NCBI GenBank assembly: GCA_020439745.1
Contig: JAGQSC010000025.1
Coordinates: 62,001 to 126,000 of the forward strand
DNA length: 64,000 bases
Source: Acidobacteriota bacterium
Lineage (GTDB): Bacteria > Acidobacteriota > Holophagae > Acanthopleuribacterales > Acanthopleuribacteraceae
Direction of reading: 5' to 3'
Below are positions 25,985 through 36,200 of the stretch, in pieces. Position numbers and translations under genes: made by a program. The notes under the pieces are model-generated. The model was not told where the DNA came from, ran no database searches, and saw only the letters and a program-made list of their open reading frames with translations. Within the stretch, counting starts at the first letter, position 1. Each line of letters opens with the position of its first letter.

Positions 25985-27040
25985 TTATTGTCGGCGTGGC
26001 TTTTCTCGGAAGAGGGAAATGGCAATGCCGAGTGCGGTGCCTGGCAATACGAACCAAACTACGGCCTCCCTGAGAATGGTCAGCTCTTTGTGCCCAGAGT
26101 TTTCGAACACCACATACAGCAGGTATACAAGGTAATAGCCGAGGAAAACCAATCCTTCCCATCGTGAAATCCTACCTCCAGTGAAAAATATGGGAAGACA
26201 TATGATAGCAACCGCAAACATCATGGGGATGTCAAAATGAAGGGCTGGAGGCGCTACAACGAGGTCTCCAGCGACCAGTGCGGATGCACCCAATACGCCA
26301 AATACATTGAAAATATTGCTTCCGATCACGTTTCCAACTGCAATGTCGCGTTCTCCCCGCATCGCGGCCATGATTGAGGTTGCTAGTTCGGGAAAAGACG
26401 TTCCAGCCGCGACGATGGTGAGTCCTATCACCAAGTCACTTATGCCCAGTCCCTTTGCCAAAGCCACTGCTCCTTCAACAAGGTATCGGGCACCGAAAAC
26501 AAGCGTACCGAGGCCCACTGCGCAAATTATTATGTTCTTGAGAGTGGTTTGGCTCGCGGGTGTGTTGACTTCGGGTGGTTCAACTCCTGTTTTTGATTCG
26601 GTTGCGGAACTCTTGATCAAAAAAAGTGTATAAACCGCCAAGCAGACAAGAAGGACCAAGCCTTCCCAACGGCTTATTTGGCCGTCACGAGACATCACCC
26701 AGATTCCCAGTGAACCGGCAATCATCACGGGTACATCCAAGCGCACTAGTTGGCTGGAAACGGTGAGTGGCACGATTAGAGATGAAACACCCAGAATGAA
26801 GAGCACATTGAAGATGTTGCTTCCAACAGCATTGCCAATGGCCAGTTCCGTATTTCCAAAGTAGGCGGATTTTAGACTCACCGCCAACTCGGGCAAGCTG
26901 GTGCCGAACGCTACGACAGTTAATCCAATGACCACCGATGGCATACCCAAGCGCCTGGCGATGTGACTGCCACTTCGTACCAGCATATCGGCACCAAGCA
27001 CCATGGCAACAAGTCCTACCACAACCTGTAACAAAGGCAT
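25985..27040 (-). CDS. YrbG-like calcium/cation antiporter (CaCA family)
   Basis: The 351-aa inner-membrane protein has two inverted repeats of five helices. Each carries the ion-binding alpha motif: GLTVVAFGTSLPELAVSL (about 42-59) with AIGNAVGSNIFNVLF after it, and GLTIVAAGTSFPELATSI with AVGNVIGSNIFNVFG in the second half. It should exchange Ca2+ or another cation for Na+ or H+. A hydrophilic loop with SATESKTGVEPPEVNTP separates the halves. ATG 27040 is chosen because GGAG lies 6 nt upstream; ATG 27052 lacks a site. It is divergent from korA, with 256 bp between them. Confidence 0.92.
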   Translation of the reverse strand: MPLLQVVVGLVAMVLGADMLVRSGSHIARRLGMPSVVIGLTVVAFGTSLPELAVSLKSAYFGNTELAIGNAVGSNIFNVLFILGVSSLIVPLTVSSQLVRLDVPVMIAGSLGIWVMSRDGQISRWEGLVLLVCLAVYTLFLIKSSATESKTGVEPPEVNTPASQTTLKNIIICAVGLGTLVFGARYLVEGAVALAKGLGISDLVIGLTIVAAGTSFPELATSIMAAMRGERDIAVGNVIGSNIFNVFGVLGASALVAGDLVVAPPALHFDIPMMFAVAIICLPIFFTGGRISRWEGLVFLGYYLVYLLYVVFENSGHKELTILREAVVWFVLPGTALGIAISLFREKPRRQ

Positions 27041-27271
27041 TTTGCGCTCCATACAGACCGCATTTCATGAAAAACAATCATACGCTCAACTTACCTTGAC
27101 GGATGAGCGGAATACCCAAGTCTGTCGCATTTACTGGTGCCTGTTCTCCTGATTAAGTACGCACCTCTTCCCGGGGGAACCAAGGCAAGCGGAACGATCG
27201 TTTCAAGCAGCGATTGGTCCCTTGCTTTCTTTTGGGATTTGACTTAGATTACCGGAGTAGTGAGTCGTTTA

Positions 27272-27287
27272 ATCGGGATAACCCGAT
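27272..27287. promoter_or_regulatory. Inverted repeat ahead of korA
   Basis: ATCGGG-ATAA-CCCGAT is a perfect 6-bp dyad with a 4-base spacer, ending just before the GGAGG ribosome site of korA. It could be an operator for a redox or carbon-source regulator, or a small mRNA hairpin. I could not place a convincing -35/-10 pair; TTGACT at 27239-27244 is a possible -35 without a matching -10. Confidence 0.4.
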
Positions 27288-27296
27288 GGAGGTTTT

Positions 27297-29174
27297 GTGG
27301 ATACTCAGGCTGCACACCAACAAAAGAGAACCCAAGTGACTATTTCTGAACATATCGTGGAGATCGTCAGTGATTCCGGGGAAGGGGCGCAAACCGCAGG
27401 TCAGCTGTTTGGCACCATCTGCGCCAAGATGGGGAACGGCGTCTGGACGGTGGAAATTATTCCCGCCGAAATACAGCCGCCTGCTAGGTCACGAGCCGGT
27501 GCCAGCGGAAACAGGATCCGCATTGGGACGGATCCCATTACCAACGCGGGCGACTGCGCCGATCTAGTGATCGCGTTTAATGAGCAGGTACTATACAGCC
27601 GCATTGAACAAGGTGCGCTGGGACCGGGCACCCGAATTCTGTTGGATAACAAATGGTCATGGGACCCCGTGGAGTCCATTCGTGAGGCCTATCAGGAAGC
27701 CCGTGAAGATTTTGCGAGCATGGGTTATTCCATTTACGAAGTGCCTATTGAGTCGGAATGTTTCAAAGTCGTCGCCGATCCCAAGAAGGGCAAGAACATC
27801 TGGGTGTTGGGACTACTTTGTTCCATCTATCAGCGCGACCTGGACCTTGTAAAGAAGGAACTTGCCAAGAAGTTCAAGCGAAAAGGACAGGAAGCCATCG
27901 ATCGCAACCTGGAGCTGCTTCAGGCCGGATATGACTGGGCGGAATCGGAAATGGATGTGGTATTCGATCTGCCAACTAGGTCGGACGACAGACCGAAACT
28001 GGTCATGAATGGGAACCAAGCGATAGCGCTCGGCTGCATGGCGGCCGGTATCGAAGTGTGCTCCATGTACCCCATCACTCCGGCGACCTCTGTTTCCCAC
28101 GCGCTGGCGAGCATGTTCCATAAGGTAGGTGGTTTTGTCCACCAAGCAGAAGACGAGATTGCGGCCATCGGATTCGCGGTTGGTGCATCATATGCTGGGA
28201 AAACCGCACTAACCGTAACTTCGGGTCCAGGACTGGCCCTAAAGACTGAGTTCATTGGATTGGCAGTCATGGCTGAGGTTCCTCTGGTCATCATAGATGT
28301 ACAACGAGGAGGGCCTTCCACAGGGTTACCCACTAAAGTCGAGCAAAGCGATTTGTTGGCTGCCTATTTCGCGTCGCCCGGCGATGCGCCAAAGATCATC
28401 ATGGCTCCGTCCACGATTGAGGAGTGTTACCACTTTGTACCACTGGCCCGAAAACTGGCTGAACTGTTTCGGGGTCCTGTTTTTGTGCTGACGGATGCCA
28501 ACCTAGCAACTGGCGTGCAACCGTTTCTGCGGCCGGAGCTGTCTGAAGATACGCTTTCACCGCCCATTGATCAGAATCGTTGGAATCCTGAGATCAAACC
28601 GTACGAGTGGGACCAAGCGACCGGATTGTCCCCACGCCCTGTACCGGGTCAGCGCGACGGTATGTATACACTGACAGGACTTGCCCACGATGAACGCAGC
28701 CGTGTGGCCTATGATTCGTCGATCAATCAACGTGCAACCGAACGTCGCAGTTCCAAATTGAAGACCTTGCGTGCCACCTTGAAACCACCACAGGTATTTG
28801 GCGACGAATCAGGTGATCTTCTCGTCGTGGGATGGGGATCAACTCGGGGTGCCATTGAGGAAGCCGTGACCAAGCTGCAAGGCGAAGGACATTCGGTATC
28901 GGCGCTTCACCTTCGCTTCCTGTCACCGCTTGAACCTGGGTTGAACGAGATCTTCTCCCGCTTCAAACATGTGATGACGATTGAGATCAATTACAGTGAT
29001 GATGGCCATGTCTCTGACCGTCGTTTTGCACAACTGGCTTGGTTGCTGCGCAACGAGACCTTGATAGATGTGGATTGTTGGTCGCGAGTTCAAGGTTATC
29101 CGCTTCCACCGAGCGCGTTGGTAGAGGCCCTGCGCGAAAAACTGGGAGCTTATTCAGAAGGAGCGGTGTCATGA
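27297..29174 (+). CDS. korA: 2-oxoacid:acceptor oxidoreductase, fused gamma-alpha subunit (KorA-type)
   Basis: The 625-aa protein fuses the gamma domain (about 15-200; GEGAQTAGQLFGTI) with the alpha/PP-like domain (about 230-500; the YPITPATSVSHALA motif at about 260, VTSGPGLALKTEF, GGPSTGLPTKVEQSDL) and a C-terminal domain with LLVVGWGST. With the beta subunit it oxidises a 2-oxoacid (2-oxoglutarate or branched-chain acids are usual) to acyl-CoA and reduces ferredoxin. GTG 27297 follows GGAGG by 5 nt. No ferredoxin-type cluster is present in this subunit. It opens the kor-rnf cluster, so the ferredoxin it reduces probably feeds the Rnf pump. Confidence 0.93.
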   Translation: MDTQAAHQQKRTQVTISEHIVEIVSDSGEGAQTAGQLFGTICAKMGNGVWTVEIIPAEIQPPARSRAGASGNRIRIGTDPITNAGDCADLVIAFNEQVLYSRIEQGALGPGTRILLDNKWSWDPVESIREAYQEAREDFASMGYSIYEVPIESECFKVVADPKKGKNIWVLGLLCSIYQRDLDLVKKELAKKFKRKGQEAIDRNLELLQAGYDWAESEMDVVFDLPTRSDDRPKLVMNGNQAIALGCMAAGIEVCSMYPITPATSVSHALASMFHKVGGFVHQAEDEIAAIGFAVGASYAGKTALTVTSGPGLALKTEFIGLAVMAEVPLVIIDVQRGGPSTGLPTKVEQSDLLAAYFASPGDAPKIIMAPSTIEECYHFVPLARKLAELFRGPVFVLTDANLATGVQPFLRPELSEDTLSPPIDQNRWNPEIKPYEWDQATGLSPRPVPGQRDGMYTLTGLAHDERSRVAYDSSINQRATERRSSKLKTLRATLKPPQVFGDESGDLLVVGWGSTRGAIEEAVTKLQGEGHSVSALHLRFLSPLEPGLNEIFSRFKHVMTIEINYSDDGHVSDRRFAQLAWLLRNETLIDVDCWSRVQGYPLPPSALVEALREKLGAYSEGAVS

Positions 29175-30118
29175 TGAAAACCGATTGGATGTTTGAACCC
29201 GATTCGCGTCATTTCGTGTTGGAGGATTACGAGGCTGCTCTGGCCCGATGGTGCCCTGGATGTGGCGACCATGCGGTGTTGAACGCGGTGCAGAAGTTGT
29301 GTCGAGACGAACAGCTCCCTCCTGAACAAACGGTGATGGTGTCGGGCATTGGTTGTTCAAGCAGGTTTCCCCATTACATGAAAACCTACGGGTTTCATGG
29401 ACTGCACGGACGTGCCTTGCCGGTTGCCTGCGGGGTGCGATCGCGTCGGCCAGAGCTGAACATATTTGTCTCAACGGGGGATGGTGATTGCTGTTCTATT
29501 GGCACCGCCCATTGGATTCACGCATTGCGCTACAACATGAACATGGTCGTCATGATGTTTGACAACCGAGTGTATGGCCTCACCAAGAATCAGACCTCGC
29601 CCACTTCGCCCAAGGGTGAGAGTTCGAACACCCATCCTCAAGGTGCTTTCTTGAGCCCACTCAACCCGATCAGTGTCTGCCTGAGCATTACCAATGCCTC
29701 CTTTGTAGCTCAGACGGTCGATTGGAATCCGGTCCACCTGTACGAAACCATTCGGGCGGGATTCGAGCACCAAGGACTCGCCTTCATTCGCATCTTCCAG
29801 CGCTGTCCCCACTTCACCGACCACGCCTTCAAGGAATTCAAGGACGAGCCGGAAAAGGTACTGCTGATGACGCATGAACGCGGTATTCCCGTGAATGACA
29901 CCGTCAAACGCGTATTCACCAACAGTATGCAACACGATCCCGCGGATATCGATCAAGCCCACAAATTGGCGCGACGCGATGATGTGCTACCCATTGGTCT
30001 TTTTCTACGTAATGACCAAAGCGAGCGTTATGACGAATACACCAAACGTGGCGTGAACATGTCCAACGGCGAAAAATTGAGCGCCTTGAACCGTGAATTG
30101 GATCGATTCGCAATCTAA
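29171..30118 (+). CDS. korB: 2-oxoacid:acceptor oxidoreductase, beta subunit (KorB-type)
   Basis: This 315-aa thiamine-diphosphate-binding subunit has WCPGCGDHAVLNAV at about 28-41 (4Fe-4S/TPP-associated), VSGIGCSSRFPHY, and the TPP motif GDGDCCSIGTAHWIHALRYN (about 98-117) with DNRVYGLTKNQTSPTSP after it. ATG 29171 overlaps the alpha stop by 4 nt and follows GGAG by 7 nt; a second ATG at 29174 is equally possible. A frame opening at 29039 runs through korA and is not used. A short 17-bp gap precedes the next gene, so the run is one operon. Confidence 0.93.
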   Translation: MMKTDWMFEPDSRHFVLEDYEAALARWCPGCGDHAVLNAVQKLCRDEQLPPEQTVMVSGIGCSSRFPHYMKTYGFHGLHGRALPVACGVRSRRPELNIFVSTGDGDCCSIGTAHWIHALRYNMNMVVMMFDNRVYGLTKNQTSPTSPKGESSNTHPQGAFLSPLNPISVCLSITNASFVAQTVDWNPVHLYETIRAGFEHQGLAFIRIFQRCPHFTDHAFKEFKDEPEKVLLMTHERGIPVNDTVKRVFTNSMQHDPADIDQAHKLARRDDVLPIGLFLRNDQSERYDEYTKRGVNMSNGEKLSALNRELDRFAI

Positions 30119-30135
30119 ATAACGGGGGTTGTCCC

Positions 30136-32403
30136 TTGACTGAGCGACCACATTTAGAACTCATCAGCGATTACGAATCAGCGTGGCAGGCATTTGTTTC
30201 TAAGGCCGATCCCAATCAATCGGAACCGCACATGGCCGCTCCTGTATTTGATTTGCTGCGCAGCCGAACGTTCGACTCGCTTGTCTGGCTCAAGCTCGAC
30301 CAAGAGCCGAGATACGGTGTCTTTGCCAAATGGCTAGCTCATATGGTGCAGCAGCCGGGTTTCCAAATACTCACCACTCGTTGTGACACGGTCCAACGAG
30401 TAGCCATGAACGTGGTGCATCAACACAACGGTTCCCTTCCCATGAATCAGGTACTGGAACATGTAGCGGAAGCGCTGCGCATGCAGTTAGAGCTCAGCGA
30501 ACCCGGACAAAAGAGACTGGAAGAGGAATTCCAACATCTGCATGACGCGACCCCGGCCGGGGCAACCTTGTATGGTGCTCATCCCGCTGCATCCGAAAAA
30601 ATGATCCTCATGCTGATTCGGGCGGCTCGCGTCGATGCCTATTCGTCGTTTAGACCACGAATTGCAGCTCTAATTTCAGCCCTTGAAAACATTGTGGCGG
30701 CTCATCACCTTGCCAGTCCCGAGTCGCGGAACACCGTTTCCATCGAAAAGAACCTAGGCCAATTGGGATCGAATTTGATCGATGCCCAAAAGTTGTCTTC
30801 CGCTACCTCGCATGTTTCAAGTTCACTACCCATTCAGGACTCGCGACGTGTCCGCATTGAAAACGCGCTGTCCGATCTTCGAGACTTGTTGGACGCTGGC
30901 TTGGGTCAGGCCGAAAAGATCCACGTTCTGACATCACAGGTTAAGGATCAGGCAACAGATTCTGCTGTGATCAGCATTCATCCTGAACCTGTTCGTCAGG
31001 CTAAACATGTCTTCGATGAAGCGGTTGCCTATACCGTCCGTTGTCTAAAGGCTATTCGATGTGCCGAACTGGAAATGAGTGATGGGTATAAGTCTGAACA
31101 TGACGCTCGCCTGGCTTCAATGACGTGGTCGTCGTGTCGAGCAGGGGAGCGGTTCTTGATTCCTGCGGTGTTGGTGGTCGCGAGTGAAGCAGAATTGCGG
31201 CGCGAACAATTGGGAATGTTCCTGGAGTGTGTTGCGGCAGGCTTGCCACTGAGATGGTTAGTGCGTCAATCGATGGACGACAAGTCTGTGGTTGAAGGTC
31301 AGGATCTTGGCATTTTGGCGGCCTCACATCGCACGCCATATGTCTGTCGCACGAGTTTAGGCAGACCGGAAATGATTGCGCAGACAACCACCCAAGTCGC
31401 TCTTAATCTCGAGCCGGTGATATGGATCGTAGCTCACGCAGAGCACGAGCACAGCGACATAGCATTTTCCATGACAGAAGCAGCAATTTGGGGGCGCCTC
31501 ACGCCGCTTTATACCTATGACCCAAGTTGTGGCTCAGATTGGGCGAGTCGCCTGGACATCAGCAGAAACCCTGTCCCTGAACTGGAATGGCCTCTGATTC
31601 CGAACCCCGCCGGCGAATCGGCCCCTTTAACGGCCGCTGACGTGTTGCAGAGTTTTAGATCTGGATCTCAAATGTTGGATCCCGATTGGAATGAAGATTT
31701 GTTGGTGCCAGTGGTCCATTTTGAAGAAAAGGCGCGACAGATTCCTTACACCTGGATGGTCGGCCCGGATCGTCAACGACTCCGATCTGTGGTCACATCC
31801 GACGTGATACAAATTGGAACTGATCGCCTACACCACTGGCACCAACTCCAGGAACTTACAGGATATCGCAATCGACATGCACAAGCTGCTGCAGAAAGGG
31901 CGCGTACGGAAGCTCGCATCGAGTTTGCGGCGCAGGCGCTTGAATTACAAGCACAGATAGATGCCGCAGAAGAAATCGGTGCGCGCAAAGCTATGACTCG
32001 CCTAGCTCGTGTGCTTCTGGATGTGGACTTGAACGAGCCGGTTATGTTCGAAAAAGCCAAACCGCTGGTCACGCTGCAGGAACCGCAACAAAACGTCATG
32101 GATGCCACCGCTGAACAAGAAGAGAAGGCACCCTTGCCCGCTGAGCTTGAACTCGATGACGATGCATTCATTGATACGCCCCTTTGTACAAGCTGCCACG
32201 AGTGTATTGGGGTTAATGCCTTAATGTTTCAATACGACGATAACAAACAAGCCTATTTGGCAGATGCAGCTGCAGGCACATATGCGGACCTCGTCAAAGC
32301 TGCCGAAAAATGTCCTGCCAAATGCATTCACCCGGGCGCACCTAGGCCGGGAGACAAAACCGCAACAGAAGCTGTGGTGGCGCGCGCCGCGCCGTTTAGG
32401 TGA
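30136..32403 (+). CDS. Large unknown protein with C-terminal ferredoxin-like cluster domain (protein X)
   Basis: I do not recognise a named family for this 755-aa soluble protein. The C-terminus (about 675-730) carries a ferredoxin-like site CTSCHEC ... CPAKC that should bind one 4Fe-4S cluster. The middle (about 345-490) contains FLIPAVLVVASEAELRR, GLPLRWLVRQS, TSLGRPEMIAQ and EPVIWIVA, a pattern resembling the thiamine-binding end of pyruvate:ferredoxin oxidoreductases without its catalytic GDG motif. A charged coiled-coil stretch (about 590-625) is rich in Ala, Glu and Arg. TTG 30136 follows a GGGGG site. Position between korB and rnfB suggests an electron carrier or scaffold between the oxidoreductase and Rnf. 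Confidence 0.75.
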   Translation: MTERPHLELISDYESAWQAFVSKADPNQSEPHMAAPVFDLLRSRTFDSLVWLKLDQEPRYGVFAKWLAHMVQQPGFQILTTRCDTVQRVAMNVVHQHNGSLPMNQVLEHVAEALRMQLELSEPGQKRLEEEFQHLHDATPAGATLYGAHPAASEKMILMLIRAARVDAYSSFRPRIAALISALENIVAAHHLASPESRNTVSIEKNLGQLGSNLIDAQKLSSATSHVSSSLPIQDSRRVRIENALSDLRDLLDAGLGQAEKIHVLTSQVKDQATDSAVISIHPEPVRQAKHVFDEAVAYTVRCLKAIRCAELEMSDGYKSEHDARLASMTWSSCRAGERFLIPAVLVVASEAELRREQLGMFLECVAAGLPLRWLVRQSMDDKSVVEGQDLGILAASHRTPYVCRTSLGRPEMIAQTTTQVALNLEPVIWIVAHAEHEHSDIAFSMTEAAIWGRLTPLYTYDPSCGSDWASRLDISRNPVPELEWPLIPNPAGESAPLTAADVLQSFRSGSQMLDPDWNEDLLVPVVHFEEKARQIPYTWMVGPDRQRLRSVVTSDVIQIGTDRLHHWHQLQELTGYRNRHAQAAAERARTEARIEFAAQALELQAQIDAAEEIGARKAMTRLARVLLDVDLNEPVMFEKAKPLVTLQEPQQNVMDATAEQEEKAPLPAELELDDDAFIDTPLCTSCHECIGVNALMFQYDDNKQAYLADAAAGTYADLVKAAEKCPAKCIHPGAPRPGDKTATEAVVARAAPFR

Positions 32404-32411
32404 GGCGATTC

Positions 32412-33227
32412 ATGGGTATGTCCATATTCTTGATGCTGGGGTTGGCATTGGTGTTTGGCACCATCCTTTCTGTGGCTCATCGCTTCCTTCACGTGGACGA
32501 AGACCCTCGAATTGATACGGTTGCGGACATGTTGCCCGGATCCAATTGCGGTGCCTGTGGTGAGCCAGGATGCCGCGCGTTCGCTGAAAAGCTGGTTTCG
32601 GCTGCGGCTCAACCGGCGGGATGCAGTGTTAGCGCAACGGAGCAGGTCGACGAAATCGCAGCATTTCTAGGGGTTGATGCTGGAGAGCGGGTGAAACTTG
32701 TTGCCCGCCTTCACTGTGGTGGGGGCCGGGGATTGGCTTTGAACGCGGCCGAATACTCTGGAATGTCTACTTGCGGCGCAGCGGCCCTGGTCAATGGGGG
32801 GAACAAAGCATGTGAATGGGGTTGTCTGGGCCTTGCCGACTGCCAGGTTGCCTGCACCTTCGATGCGATTCAAATGAATGAACGCTTGCTGCCCGTGGTG
32901 CACCCGGATCTTTGTACGGCTTGTGGTGATTGTGTGGTGGCCTGCCCCAAGGACCTGTTCACCCTGGAACCCATCAGTCAACCGCTGTTGGTGCAATGCA
33001 AAGCGCCTACCACAGGTGAAGCAGCTCGAGCTGTCTGTACCGTTGCGTGCGACGGTTGTGGTCGATGTGTCGCGGACGCGGGCGAAGGTGTGATGGTGAT
33101 GGAGCAAGGACTTCCGGTGATTGTCCAACCCTTATTAACGTCGAGGTCTGCCACTTTCAGATGTCCCTCTGGCGCGATTGCCTGGGTGGAAGGCAGCCAG
33201 TTTGCCTTCGAGGCAATGGAGGTTTAG
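32412..33227 (+). CDS. rnfB: Rnf complex subunit RnfB (iron-sulfur)
   Basis: The 271-aa protein has an N-terminal membrane helix (SIFLMLGLALVFGTILSV) and the Fe-S domain CGACGEPGCRAFAEKL followed by PAGC (about 46-70). The CGGG...CGAAALVNGGNKACEWGCLGLADC block typical of RnfB comes next, then a ferredoxin site CTACGDCVVACPKDLF and a Cys-rich site CDGCGRC. It takes electrons from ferredoxin and passes them to RnfC or the membrane part. ATG 32412 is preceded by GAGG at 6-nt spacing; GTG 32400 overlapping the previous stop is the alternative. The canonical second 4Fe-4S ferredoxin site is incomplete, which is odd. Confidence 0.93.
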   Translation: MGMSIFLMLGLALVFGTILSVAHRFLHVDEDPRIDTVADMLPGSNCGACGEPGCRAFAEKLVSAAAQPAGCSVSATEQVDEIAAFLGVDAGERVKLVARLHCGGGRGLALNAAEYSGMSTCGAAALVNGGNKACEWGCLGLADCQVACTFDAIQMNERLLPVVHPDLCTACGDCVVACPKDLFTLEPISQPLLVQCKAPTTGEAARAVCTVACDGCGRCVADAGEGVMVMEQGLPVIVQPLLTSRSATFRCPSGAIAWVEGSQFAFEAMEV

Positions 33228-36200
33228 ATGATCACCCAACTGCGCGGACTTCGTGATCTGATCGAAACGGAAAAGCAGAGGGGCTGTAGTATCTTTGTGG
33301 ATTGGAGGCTTAACGATCTACAAAAGCACGTCCATCGATGCCATGACCCGGTCATGGAGGCGGGCCTAACGGCGCTTGGCGGCGTAAGGACCAGCGCCAT
33401 TACCACGCGACAGCCGGTATTGAAACCAGGCGTCGTGAGCTACGCACCGTTTGTGACCTATGTGATTGCAGACGCTGGGCTTAAATACCCTTCTCATGTT
33501 CTCAATGCAGTGCCCCAAAGTGCCAAGCAATTGCAATTGATGATCACGCAACTTCGACGTTGGGCCGAACAGACATTACATCCTGTCGTGATTTGGGTCG
33601 ACCCATCCCTTTTGCTTGGCGCTTTTGAGGCCATCACAGTGAAAGCCGAGAAGCCGGAATTGAACGTGGGGAGCGACACGTCAGATCAGCGATACCTGTT
33701 CGGTGAACATCGCCCCCTGATTCCCAATTGGTTTGAAGTCAATCGTCACTATCACACCCCCTCAGTGGAACGGCCATGGACGATTAGCAACCCTTGTCCC
33801 ATTGATTTCCTCGGTCGGGAAGGGGCACGTGAAGGGCTGGTAGTGATAGGCCCCCGCGCTGCCACAGTTGCAGGCCAAATGGCGGGGAAAAATTGTCAAG
33901 CCGCTGTGATTACAGCTTTTGTGGTTGATGATGCTTCGACAGTAAATCTGCCTACCGGGAAAAACTGGCGGCTGATTGAGACAAGCAAACACTTGCCTTC
34001 GATCAAAGGGTGGCTTGCGGCTAGGCTGGGTAACCGTTTGATTGATTCGTTTGAACGTCCAAGTGTCTCGGATCCAAGCAGCAATTTTCCGAAACGACAG
34101 GTTTGGCTCAATGAGCTGAAGCGCGATTTTCCAAGGAATGGTGTTCCCCTACATGAACGCAACAAAAATAGCGAGAACGTAGCCGTTCTGTCCGACAACC
34201 TCAACACATCCTCACAAATTGAAGAGACCACTCCTCAACAGGTTGCGTGCTTTGGGTCTCACTTCTTGCAGGTTTGGGGCGATGACGAGCAGGGTCTGAT
34301 GAAACGGCTTGTGTTGGACACGGCACTTGAAACACTCATTGATTGTCCTTTTCGGATATGTGGGACAGGTGCCGAAGTGATTTTGCTCGTCAACGGATTG
34401 GACGACCCACTTCAGTTACCTGCCGATTGGGTCGAAATGGGACGCGCGCGCCAGATTATGCTTATACGCCAAGATCGAACATCGGGCAGTAAGCGGACGC
34501 TAGATTGGGAATCCGTTACCGAGTTCGATCGCTCAAACCTTGTGAGTCCACCCGTAGCTGCCACTGATCTTCAAGTCTCCTATTGGGGGGCGCAACTTCA
34601 ACCCAGGCTGGGCGGTGAGGTCCATCAGCTTTGGCGCGATCCTTGTTCCGATATCGGCATCAAACCCGCCGGTATGCACGGTTTCCTACAACGCTGGAAT
34701 TGCCAGCAGGCGGTCATTGATCCTAAGTCCTGCTCCGGCTGTTCCCGATGTTGGACCAGTTGCCCCGAAGGCGCTATTCACGCGACAGTGCTTGAAACAC
34801 CTCAGGTTTTGGCGTGGGCGTTTGAAAGGTGGAGCCTGGACAGTTCAATGATCACTCCGGCCAAAAGACTCATGCCCAAAATCGGTCAAATTCTGGATCA
34901 AAGCAATTGGGCAGATCCAGCGGGGGTTTGCGATCGCATTATGGGCAGCGCAAAGCTGGACGAGGACAAGCGTCCATTGATTCATGCGTTTTGGGCCAAG
35001 GTGCTAGACCAGGTGACTGCCCTGCCACGCGTTTCAATGCACGACGGTCTTCAACTTTTCATAGACATCGAAGGAACGGCATGCACCGCGTGTGGCCTAT
35101 GTGTGCAGGTTTGTGCCGACCGCGCGATAAGCTTGGAAACGCGTACTTTAACTTCCTTTGTGCGGGACATGCCGGAAACGTCGGGCGCAAATATCGCGGC
35201 CCTAGAGGAGAAACAAGACTGGCCTTCGTTAGCTTGCCGAATGTTAGCCCATTCAATTGGCCTGGTGTCTGGATCAGGTGGCATCACCCGTTCTGGTTCA
35301 GGGACACGGCTTGCTTTGCGTCTGCTGGCGACAAGTATTGAGTACTGTGAGCAGGTCAGCAATCTCAGGTGGTTAGAGGAAATAGGGCATGTACGGGATC
35401 AGGTACAGGCGCGTATTGACCGAACACTAAAGGAAGCAGTCAGTTCCTGTGATCATCGTGAACTTCTTCTTAGCTTGCGCAGCGGAAGAGATCAAAGAGA
35501 ACCGCTTTCACAACTGGTTGCTCGGTTGGAGTTGAGTTCGCCTAAGGGTAGCTTCGATATGGATGCGCTGAATACGTGGCTTGACTACGAGGAAAAGCTT
35601 AATAGGCTGATCCAAAACAGGGAAAATAGCGGACCGACATGGTTCATGGTCGCAGATCGCGACTTGGATCTGAGTGAGTTCATGCCCATAAATGCATCTG
35701 TCTGGGTGTCGGAAGCAGAAGATATGGCCGCGGTGTGTCGGGGTATCTGGCGTGGACTGGCGCACCGCTATTTATCGGAAGTGAATTTGGTTCGCCGCTG
35801 CAAGTTGGCCTTGGAGGAGGGGCCAAAAGCGGCAAGCGTGATGGAGGACAGCCTTGAGGTGGGCGATCTGGCCGACCATGAAAAAAGCAGCGTCCCGCGT
35901 CTTTTGTTGCTGCTCGGTGAAAACGGTATGAACCAATTCGTTTCCGATCTAGGGCGAGGCGACTTCCACGGCGTACCCTTTGTTGTCGGGTCCCTAGCCG
36001 AAAGCGCCAGTCGCGATGAGCGTGTGGATATGAGCGCGATGCCGTTTCCCTTTGTTCGAGCGTCACTTGATCAACCTGGTGTGATCGGCGACGCAGTGAC
36101 TCGTGCCTATCACCGTGATGGACCGACCGTGATTCACATCTTTGTACCTGAACCCCATCGCCTTGGTGTGGCAACCGACCAGACCTTGATCTTGGCAGCT

